Below are positions 1 to 6,413 of a stretch of DNA of 64,000 bases, piece after piece. Position numbers and translations under genes: made by a program. This DNA is from Nocardioides acrostichi (GTDB lineage Bacteria > Actinomycetota > Actinomycetes > Propionibacteriales > Nocardioidaceae). The notes beneath the pieces were generated by a model. The model was not told the DNA's origin. It worked only from the letters and a program-made list of their open reading frames with translations, and did not search any database. The first letter of the stretch is position 1. Each line of letters opens with the position of its first letter. The stretch is from assembly GCF_015319165.1 (NCBI RefSeq), contig NZ_JADIVZ010000005.1:1-64000 (forward strand). The letters are read 5' to 3'.

Positions 1-674
1 GCGGTGGCTTCGGCAGGGGCGGGTGCCTGGTCGAGGACGACGGTCTCCTTCAGACCGGTCTCGGTGGTCTGGTAGCTGACCTCACCCGCGGCACCGATCT
101 GGCCGCCGGTGTAGGTCGCGGTCGAGTCCGCCACCTGCGGGGCGCCGTCGAGACCCTGCAGCTGCAAGGTGACCCAGGAACCGTCCGCTGAGACTCGCAC
201 CGGACGCTCCCCGGCGTCGTTGGGCACCAAGGCGGTGAAGTCAGCCGCGGCGTTCTTCGCCGCCCACTTGTCCTGCATCGAGGCCGAACCGGGCTCGACC
301 ATCGTGGTGTCGATCGGAGCCCACTCCCCCGACCCATCGAGGTAGTTCACCGGCGTCAACGACACCGTCGTCTGATACGAACCATCAGCCTGCAACACCG
401 TCGTGGCGAACCGGGAGGACCGTTCAGACACCAGCACCGGATCGATCGCCGGCTGCTCATCGGTCGACGCCACCGACGACAGCACGCCGCTCGACAACGC
501 GCCCGCCGCTGGCGCCTTCGGGGCTGCGGCCGGGACCGGCCCCGAGACCGCCGATGCGGTATCGAGAGAACACATGGTCGCCGCCATGGCCAGCGAGACA
601 ACCCCGACCAGAACCCGAGACCCACGCCGCACGGTGGCGATCTGCTTGTTCCGCATCTTCGGCTGGTGCGTCAT
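1..674 (-). CDS. RHS-like secreted protein, N-terminal part (runs off window)
   Basis: This is the first 224 codons of a larger protein whose C-terminus lies beyond the left edge. It begins MTHQPKMRNKQIATVRRGSR, followed by a hydrophobic segment (VLVGVVSLAMAATMC) and an Ala/Pro linker, so it looks exported. From about residue 80 it reads SSRFATTVLQADGSYQTTVS, then TPVNYLDGSGEWAPIDTTMV. This pattern is familiar from the N-terminal region of actinobacterial RHS/YD-repeat wall-associated proteins, many of which end in a toxin domain. The start at 674 is preceded by GAAGGTGA at ribosome-binding distance. The RHS repeats and any toxin tip are not visible, so the family call is inference from the N-terminal pattern. 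An unrelated DNRLRE-type surface protein would look similar here. Confidence 0.65.
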   Translation of the reverse strand, partial: MTHQPKMRNKQIATVRRGSRVLVGVVSLAMAATMCSLDTASAVSGPVPAAAPKAPAAGALSSGVLSSVASTDEQPAIDPVLVSERSSRFATTVLQADGSYQTTVSLTPVNYLDGSGEWAPIDTTMVEPGSASMQDKWAAKNAAADFTALVPNDAGERPVRVSADGSWVTLQLQGLDGAPQVADSTATYTGGQIGAAGEVSYQTTETGLKETVVLDQAPAPAEAT

Positions 675-1109
675 GTGCTTCACCTTCGGTTCCCGTCGCT
701 GACCACGTCGCTCGCTGACGGCCCCGGAGCAGGTGTCGCGCTGTGCGCACGGTCGTGATCGCCGAGCGACACACAGACAGTGCGAGGTTGATCCCTCCCC
801 GAGACCAAGCGCACCACATCACAGAACGACGGACTCGTGTGAAGAAATCCTGAGAGCGCTCAACTTTACGTACGAAAGGGTGAGCAAGGCTTCTAGCCCG
901 GTAGAAGTTGCTCTTGACAATCAGTTGAGCCGTAGGGCACGAGCGCGTGCGGTAACCAGCCGTTCGACGACCTGCTGTCACGCCTCGCACCAGCCCATGT
1001 CCACCGGCAATTGGGGATCGAAAGCAAACCTCCCGCCCGGAGACCCGGACGGGAGGAGATGCGTTCACTACTGGTGTTGCGCAGGGGCAGGGTTGCCCTC
1101 CGAGCACTT
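675..1109. other. Intergenic region, 435 bases, no gene
   Basis: No frame here has convincing coding character. It must hold the promoter and leader of the leftward RHS-like gene, and it contains the terminator of the leftward tmRNA gene (1029-1056). It is locally less GC-rich than the flanking genes, with an AT-rich stretch near 850-890 that suits a promoter. I see no tRNA or repeat in it. Confidence 0.6.
1029..1056 (-). terminator. Intrinsic terminator after tmRNA
   Basis: A 12-base arm (CCTCCCGCCCGG), an AGAC loop and a matching arm with one mismatched pair form a strong GC hairpin. On the minus strand it is followed by GGTTTGCTTT. It lies 53 bases downstream of the tmRNA 3' end, in the right orientation. 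Confidence 0.7.
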
Positions 1110-1479
1110 TGGTGGAGCTGGCGGGAATCGAACCCGCGTCCTCGAGCGCCGAACCAGGTCTTCTCCGGGTGCAGTCCGTGATGTCGTTTTCTCGGCCCCG
1201 GGGCTGGCACGAACACCTCCCCGACGGGCTCAGTCAGGTTTGAGTCCCGGTCATCCGCCCTGACAGCAGATGAACAGCAAGTCTCCTAGTCGACGCCTCA
1301 CACCGGGCCGGAGACGGATACCCGGGGAGACGCTTCGATCACCGCTCAGGCGGCGAGAGCGAAGGAACTGCGCTTAGCGTTGGCAGTTATTGGTTTCCAG
1401 CGATCGTTTACGAGATGACGCTGGCTCCTCGACCCGCTTCCCCTGGGACTAGCGTCCCCAGTCGAAACCGATCAGCCCC
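1110..1479 (-). ncRNA. ssrA: Transfer-messenger RNA (tmRNA)
   Basis: The 5' end GGGGCUG pairs over seven bases with CAGCUCC just before an encoded ACCA end, and the T-arm GGTTCGATTCCCGCC sits next to it, giving the tRNA-like domain. The message part ends AGTTCCTTCGCTCTCGCCGCC then TGA, which gives a tag of about ANAKRSSFALAA with resume codon GCC. The LAA end is the classic proteolysis signal. tmRNA rescues ribosomes stalled on broken mRNAs together with SmpB, whose gene lies at 8591-9070, further upstream on the same strand. The resume codon is chosen by comparison with known actinobacterial tags; the acceptor stem and tag end are read directly. Confidence 0.95.
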
Positions 1480-1531
1480 TCTTGAGTTGTGCACCCACTG
1501 TAACCGGCGCGTCCACTGCTTTCTTCCGCCC

Positions 1532-2161
1532 TCATGAGCGCACCCACCGTTCCAGGGCGGCGACACCCGGTCCGTCGAGGCGAGCGAGCCCGGCCGGACG
1601 CCGGCACAGCGCCATCGCCAGCGACGCCGCCGGGCCGGCTACACGAGGGCCTGCGCCGTGTTGCCAGCCCGCGTCGTCGGCGACCAGCGTCAGGGCGGGT
1701 CGGCCGCCGGGGATGAAACCCACGCGCGCTCGCCACGACACCAAGAAGTCGAAGATCACCCGCCACGGCTCCGACGTGAACTCCACGTCGATCCCGAGCG
1801 GCACCGTGATGTCGAGGGAGTGCAACCGGATGTCGGCGAGCGGCCCCAGCCACCCGACCACCGGCGGCGCGAACGGGCTGTCGGCCTCGTCGCGCAGGCA
1901 CGCCACCAATGCCTCCGTGGGCTCCTCGGCACGCTGGGCTGCCATGAGCCGCATCGCCCGGTCGACGCTGCCGCGCGCCTTCAGCATCGCGGTAGCCGAT
2001 GCCCGCGGAGACGACGTCGGGCCCACCATCACGTGCGCTGCGACGTCCTTCACGCTCCAGCCAGCACACAGGCTGGGATGTGCCCACTGGTCGTCGGTGA
2101 GGGTGTCGAGGACGTCGGCGAGTCGGCGTCGCTCGTCGGCGATCACACTCCAGTGGTCCAT
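1532..2161 (-). CDS. Maleylpyruvate isomerase family (MDMPI/DinB-fold) protein
   Basis: The 209-residue protein starts MDHWSVIADERRRLADVLDT, then LTDDQWAHPSLCAGWSVKDVAAHVM. The LCxGWSVxDVxAH pattern is the N-terminal metal-binding helix region of the mycothiol-dependent maleylpyruvate isomerase family. A second conserved part, LGPLADIRLHSLDITVPLG, carries the DxRxHxxD-type ligands. The exact substrate cannot be read from sequence; members include mycothiol transferases and many uncharacterised proteins. An upstream in-frame start exists at 2278, but 2161 has AGGA at a suitable distance and matches the family N-terminus. The gene lies just upstream of tmRNA on the same strand and diverges from the HNH gene. 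Confidence 0.8.
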   Translation of the reverse strand: MDHWSVIADERRRLADVLDTLTDDQWAHPSLCAGWSVKDVAAHVMVGPTSSPRASATAMLKARGSVDRAMRLMAAQRAEEPTEALVACLRDEADSPFAPPVVGWLGPLADIRLHSLDITVPLGIDVEFTSEPWRVIFDFLVSWRARVGFIPGGRPALTLVADDAGWQHGAGPRVAGPAASLAMALCRRPAGLARLDGPGVAALERWVRS

Positions 2162-2276
2162 GACGGCGATCCTGCCTGCGACCGCCGACAAGGTGAAGGT
2201 CACGGTCTTCGGGGAGCACGCCGAATGGGCGGTTTTCGGGGGCTGGTTGTCGGTGGTGACGGCTTGACTGATCCAC

Positions 2277-3545
2277 ATGAGTTCTCTGGTGGCCGAGCCA
2301 CTCGATCACCCGATCGGTCGGGTAGTCGAGCAACTCGATGCCGCCTTGGACGACGCCGAGTCGCTGTCGCTGTTGGGGCTGGATCAGGCCGGCACGGCGG
2401 GCGCGTTGAGTGTGTTGACGGCGTTGGAGTCACGCCTGGTCGAGCTCGAGCACCGGGTGCTCGCGCACGCGGGTGAGGTCGTCGTGGAGGAGGTCTCGGG
2501 TGCGACGCAGACCTCGGCCTGGCTCGCCGGCACCGCGCGGTTGACGCGTGCCGAGGCGCGGCGACGGGTGTGGCTCGCCCACGCCCTCGAACGCTACGAG
2601 GTACTCCGGGCTGCGTTCGCCGACGGGTCTGTGAACCGGGAGCAGGCACCCATCATCGCCGGCGCCCTCGACGACCTCCCCGACGACCTCGATGCTGATC
2701 TGGTGGAGAAGGCCGAACGCTTCCTCGTCGAACAAGCAGCCCTCCACGACGCCAGGGATCTGCGGGTGATGGGTCGGCACCTGTTGGAGGTCGTCGACCC
2801 CGAACGCGGCGAGCGCGAGGCCGCGAAGAGGCTCGAGGCCGAGGAAGAACAAGCCGCCCAGCGCGCACGCCTGACGATGAGCGACGACGGCCACGGGACC
2901 GTGTTCGGACGCTTCCAACTCCCCGTCCTACACGGTGCGATGTTCAAGAAGGCGTTGGATGCGATCCTCGCCCCCGGCCACTGGAACAGCGAAGGGCATG
3001 AGCCGAAGGCGAACCTGACCACGCCGCAGCAGAACGGTGAAGCGTTCTGCGAGCTCCTCGAAACGCTGGCCGAGCGGGATCTGCCCACCACCGGCGGCGT
3101 CGGTGCGACCGTGGTGGTGACCATGACGCTCGACGCTCTGCTCGGTGGGCTGGGTGAGGCGGTCCTCGACACCGGCGACCGGCTCTCCGCGGCCACCGCG
3201 CGCAGGTTGGCGTGTGGAGCGAATCTGGTCCCGGTGGTCCTGGATGGTGACGGGGTGCCGCTGGACCTGGGTCGTGGGCAGCGGCTGTACTCCAAGGGCC
3301 AACGCCTCGTCCTCGCGGCGAGGGACCGGCACTGCACCGCCGAGGGCTGTGAGACGCCTGCGCACCGGTGTCAGGCGCACCACGACACCCCCTGGTCACA
3401 CGGCGGGCCCACCGACCTCAACGACGGCAGACTCCTCTGCTGGCGGCACCACCGGATGGTCCACGACCCCGGCTGGGCCTACGAGATACACCGCACCGGC
3501 CCACCCGGCACCCGATCCACCCTCGGGTTCAGACTCCGCAACTAG
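2277..3545 (+). CDS. DUF222/HNH endonuclease (13E12-repeat type)
   Basis: This 422-residue protein has an N-terminal DUF222 helical domain (about residues 30-330) and a C-terminal HNH nuclease (about 350-405). The nuclease is visible as RDRHCTAEGCETPAHRCQAHH, then DTPWSHGGPTDLNDGRLLCWRHHRMVHD, with CxxxxC and HH metal and catalytic residues. The family is hugely multiplied in actinobacterial genomes, resembles the 13E12 REP family of Mycobacterium tuberculosis, and is associated with mobility. Its role is not established. The reading frame appears intact. The start codon at 2277 has no strong ribosome-binding site. The gene stands alone between the MDMPI gene and a decayed stretch. Confidence 0.9.
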   Translation: MSSLVAEPLDHPIGRVVEQLDAALDDAESLSLLGLDQAGTAGALSVLTALESRLVELEHRVLAHAGEVVVEEVSGATQTSAWLAGTARLTRAEARRRVWLAHALERYEVLRAAFADGSVNREQAPIIAGALDDLPDDLDADLVEKAERFLVEQAALHDARDLRVMGRHLLEVVDPERGEREAAKRLEAEEEQAAQRARLTMSDDGHGTVFGRFQLPVLHGAMFKKALDAILAPGHWNSEGHEPKANLTTPQQNGEAFCELLETLAERDLPTTGGVGATVVVTMTLDALLGGLGEAVLDTGDRLSAATARRLACGANLVPVVLDGDGVPLDLGRGQRLYSKGQRLVLAARDRHCTAEGCETPAHRCQAHHDTPWSHGGPTDLNDGRLLCWRHHRMVHDPGWAYEIHRTGPPGTRSTLGFRLRN

Positions 3546-3795
3546 AGGGGCAGTCCATAGTGCACCCGGAGCCGGACCACCGTCGCCGTGCGGGACATGC
3601 CGTACTCCGGTGACCCGACGGATCACGAGTGGAAACTGTTGGAGCGGTCTTCGACGCGCCCGGCAGGCGCGACCGCCAGCATGCCGTCGCGTCTGCACCG
3701 TGGCAGTGACCACGTGTGGCACTGCATGCCCAGCGCGCCCCGTGCGGCAGCACCGATGTCGGCGAAGATGAGGCCACCACGTCGAGGGGAGAGCG
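3546..3795. other. Intergenic, 250 bases, possible transposase remnant
   Basis: No intact gene is visible. A short plus-strand stretch from about 3597 translates as MPYSGDPTDHEWKLLE, which resembles the conserved N-terminus of IS5/IS4-type transposases (MPYxxDLTDxEWxLIE). The similarity stops after about 16 residues, so at most it is a fragment of an insertion sequence. Confidence 0.3.
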
Positions 3796-4206
3796 ATGAC
3801 GACACGACCGACTCTGTTCCTGACCGTAGGGCTCCCAGGCACCGGCAGGACCACCGAGGCACGGCGCATCGAGGTCGAGCGACAAGCCCTGCGCCTCACG
3901 AAGGACGAGTGGGTGAAAGCCCTCTACGGGCGCGACAACCCGCCGTCGGCGGCGGACGTGCTCGAGGGACGGCTCATCGAGATCGGTCTGCGCGCACTCC
4001 AGCTCGGCATCGACGTCGTCATCGACGTCGGCCTCTGGGGTCGAGACGAGCGCAGCGCGCTACGCCAGGCGGCTGCCGACCTCGGTGCGGCCGCGGAGAC
4101 GCGCTACTTCGAGCTCCCCACCCACCGACACCTCGGCTCCCGGCAGAGTGACCGCGCTGTCGGCTCGCATGGGCACACCCGGTCAGAAAGCATCGGCGTG
4201 TCTTGA
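3796..4206 (+). CDS. Truncated AAA_33-type P-loop kinase
   Basis: The 136-residue product starts MTTRPTLFLTVGLPGTGRTT. This is a P-loop in which the usual lysine of GxxGxGKT is arginine. It continues with LRLTKDEW (the usual KD(D/E) after the P-loop kinase beta strand) and a VVIDVGLWGRDER strand-2 motif, as in zeta-toxin/chloramphenicol-phosphotransferase-like small-molecule kinases. Family members usually run to 160-190 residues with an Arg-rich lid. Here homology appears to stop after YFELP, and the last 30 residues look like random read-through. The altered P-loop and missing lid suggest a gene damaged by an internal deletion, possibly inactive. The start at 3796 has GAGAGCG upstream. Confidence 0.55.
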   Translation: MTTRPTLFLTVGLPGTGRTTEARRIEVERQALRLTKDEWVKALYGRDNPPSAADVLEGRLIEIGLRALQLGIDVVIDVGLWGRDERSALRQAAADLGAAAETRYFELPTHRHLGSRQSDRAVGSHGHTRSESIGVS

Positions 4207-4221
4207 GAGCCCGTAGATAGA

Positions 4222-4247
4222 CAGGTATACCTGAACAGGTGAGCCTG
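4222..4247 (+). promoter_or_regulatory. Tandem MarR-type operator over the marR start
   Basis: CAGGTATACCTG (4222-4233) is a perfect 12-base palindrome. Exactly 14 bases on, CAGGTGAGCCTG repeats the same CAGG-N4-CCTG frame, so two 14-base units ending in GAA lie in tandem. The GTG start of the MarR gene sits inside the second unit. A TAGATA box at 4214-4219 could be the -10. The arrangement fits autorepression by the adjacent MarR protein. Confidence 0.6.
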
Positions 4248-4673
4248 AACGATGATGCCGCGGTCGAGGCCGCGCGCCATCTGCGTTCGCTCGTCAGCCG
4301 ACTGCGTCGTCGGCTGCGCGACGAGCAGGACGACGAGGGGCTGACGCCCTCGCAGTCCACCGTGCTGAGCGACCTCGACCGGGAGGGTCCGGCCACCGTC
4401 AGCGAGCTCGCCGCCTTGGAGAAGATCCGGCCGCAATCGATGGCACTCACGGTCGGCGTCCTGGTCGACCTCGGTCTCGTGCGAGCCGGCCCCGACCCTG
4501 AGGACGGCCGCCGCAAACTGCTCTCCCCCACCACGCTCGGCCGGGAGCACCTCGAGGCACGACGTACGGCCAAGCAGGACTGGCTGGTGCGCCGGTTGCG
4601 CGAGGAGCTCGACGACGACGAGCTCGACGTTGTCGCGCGGGGGCTCGCGCTCGTCCAGCGCGTCACGCAATGA
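4239..4673 (+). CDS. MarR-family transcriptional regulator
   Basis: This 144-residue protein has the MarR winged-helix layout: a dimerisation helix (residues 1-25), then LTPSQSTVLSDLDREGPATV, the HTH at SELAALEKIRPQSMALTVG and the beta-wing DPEDGRRKLLSPT with the conserved DxRxxxxxxT pattern. It overlaps the efflux gene by ATGA and almost certainly represses the pair, relieved by a ligand that is likely the pump substrate. The start is GTG 4239. There is no ribosome-binding site upstream and the -10-like TAGATA is 20 bases away, so the transcript is probably leaderless or nearly so. ATG codons just downstream are out of frame. Confidence 0.88.
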   Translation: MSLNDDAAVEAARHLRSLVSRLRRRLRDEQDDEGLTPSQSTVLSDLDREGPATVSELAALEKIRPQSMALTVGVLVDLGLVRAGPDPEDGRRKLLSPTTLGREHLEARRTAKQDWLVRRLREELDDDELDVVARGLALVQRVTQ

Positions 4674-6106
4674 TGCGCCTGGTCTCGCCGCAGGGTCACC
4701 GCCGCCTCGCCGACGCCGACCCCGACCGCTTCGACCGGCGACTCCTGCCGGCGATGATCATGGGGGCGGTCCTCAACCCGATCAACACTGCGATCATCGC
4801 GGTCGCGCTCGTGCCCATCGGTCGCGCCCTGGGCGCCCCCGCGTCGCAGACGGCGTGGCTGGTCTCGGGTCTCTACCTCGCGACCGCCATCGGCCAGCCG
4901 GTCGTCGGGCGGCTCGTCGACCTGCACGGGCCTCGACGGCTCGCGCTCGCCGGCTCCGCGCTGGTGGCGCTGGGCGGGCTGCTGGGCACGGTGGCACCGA
5001 ACCTGCCCCTGCTCGTCGCTGCGCGCGTCGTGCTGGGGCTCGGCACGTGCGCCGGCTACCCCGCGGCCATGGCGCTCATCCGCGGTGAGGCGAGCCGGAC
5101 CGGCGAGGACAGCCCGCAGGGCGTGCTCACGCTGCTGACCCTCTCCAGCCAGACCATCGCCGTGGTCGGACCCACGCTCGGTGGCCTGCTCATCGGTCTC
5201 GGCGGGTGGCGAACGACGTTCCTCGTCAACCTGCCCATCGCGCTGGCCGCCTTCTGGCTCGCCCATCGGCGGATGCCCCGAGACCACCACGCGCCGGCCA
5301 AGGAGCAGGGGCGTACCGGTCTCGACCTCGGCGGGATGCTGCTCTTCGCGCTCACTCTCACGGCTGCGCTGCTCTTCCTCATGGAACCCTCCGCGCAGCA
5401 CCTGCCCCTGCTGGCGGTGGCACTCGCTCTGGGGCTCGGCTTCGCTCGACGCGAACTGAGAGCACCCGAGCCGTTCCTCGACGTCCGCGTGCTCGGAGGC
5501 AACCTGCCCCTGCTGGCCACCTTTGCCCGTCAACTGCTCGCGGGTCTGACCATGTACGCCGTGCTCTTCGGCTTCACCCAGTGGCTGCAAGATGCGCGCG
5601 GGCTCTCCGCGACCCACGCCGGGCTCCTGCTGCTCCCCCTGAGTGCCTCTGCGCTCGGGATCGCCGCCCTCACGGGGCGCAGCCCACGGATCCGGTTGAA
5701 GCTGGCCGTCGGCGGCGTGTTCCAGGTCGTGGGCTGCGCCGCACTTCTCCTGCTCGGCCCCACCACCGCCATCGGCTGGCTGGTGGTGCTCGTGCTCTGC
5801 TTCGGCGTTCCCCAGGGACTGCTCAACCTCGGCAACCAGAGCGCGCTCTACGCCCAGGCCGACGAGCAGCGCATGGCGTCCTCGGCCGGGCTGCTGCGCA
5901 CCTTCATGTACCTCGGAGCCCTCGCCGCCTCCGCAGCCATCAGCGCCTTCTTCGGCCAGCGCGCCGACACCGACGGCCTGCACCACCTCGGATGGTTCCT
6001 GCTGGCCGGGGCCGCGCTCCAGCTGCTGCTGGTCGCCCTCGACCGCACCCTCGACCGCGTCGGCACCCGACCGGCGCACGACCACCCCGCCGCAAAGGAC
6101 GCATGA
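4670..6106 (+). CDS. MFS drug-efflux transporter, DHA2-type (14 TM)
   Basis: The 478-residue polytopic protein carries the MFS motif A loop GRLVDLHGPRRL between helices 2 and 3, an N-terminal helix (LLPAMIMGAVLNPINTAIIAVAL) with the start of motif D1, and the motif C region TIAVVGPTLGGLLIG in helix 5. Its length and hydrophobic pattern suit the 14-helix proton-coupled multidrug family. Translational coupling to the upstream MarR gene (ATGA overlap) and to the isochorismatase remnant downstream implies one transcript. The substrate is unknown. It is the only intact structural gene of this small operon. Confidence 0.88.
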   Translation: MMRLVSPQGHRRLADADPDRFDRRLLPAMIMGAVLNPINTAIIAVALVPIGRALGAPASQTAWLVSGLYLATAIGQPVVGRLVDLHGPRRLALAGSALVALGGLLGTVAPNLPLLVAARVVLGLGTCAGYPAAMALIRGEASRTGEDSPQGVLTLLTLSSQTIAVVGPTLGGLLIGLGGWRTTFLVNLPIALAAFWLAHRRMPRDHHAPAKEQGRTGLDLGGMLLFALTLTAALLFLMEPSAQHLPLLAVALALGLGFARRELRAPEPFLDVRVLGGNLPLLATFARQLLAGLTMYAVLFGFTQWLQDARGLSATHAGLLLLPLSASALGIAALTGRSPRIRLKLAVGGVFQVVGCAALLLLGPTTAIGWLVVLVLCFGVPQGLLNLGNQSALYAQADEQRMASSAGLLRTFMYLGALAASAAISAFFGQRADTDGLHHLGWFLLAGAALQLLLVALDRTLDRVGTRPAHDHPAAKDA

Positions 6107-6413
6107 CACAGACACCGCTCGACCCGGCCACCACCGCACCGCTGGTCCTGGACTACCAGCCCGGCATCGTGGACCGCCTGCCCCATCCCGATCCCGATGC
6201 CCAGCCCGCACGCGGTCGCGAGGTGCTCGACCTGGCCCGGACGCACGGGCTCACCGTCGGCTTCGTGCGCGTCGGCCTCAGCGACGAAGGCGCCGCCGGC
6301 GTGCCGTCAGCGCCGACCCCGACCCCGACAAGCAGGCCTTCCTGACCGAGCGCATCTTCTCGCCCATGGCCTCCGTGCTCACGACACTCCAGTTGGCCGA
6401 CGCGCTGCGCTGA
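6103..6413 (+). pseudogene. Isochorismatase-family hydrolase remnant
   Basis: The ATG at 6103 overlaps the MFS stop. The first 65 codons read TAPLVLDYQPGIVDRL, then LDLARTHGLTVGFVRVGLSD, the typical N-terminal core of isochorismatase-like cysteine hydrolases. After about 6295 the frame shifts. The C-terminal family pattern DPDPDKQAFLTERIFSPMASV resumes in another frame and ends at TGA 6411. The central part with the catalytic cysteine is gone (a normal member is about 180-200 residues). It therefore looks like an internal deletion with a frame change, which also left the gene overlapping the end of the opposing peptidase gene by 35 bases. Confidence 0.7.

Noticed and set aside
4019..6211. Long minus-strand open frame opposite the MFS gene
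   Set aside because: The translation is low-complexity (E, Q, G, R rich) with no domain, and it covers a clear transporter, a MarR gene and the remnant downstream of it on the other strand.
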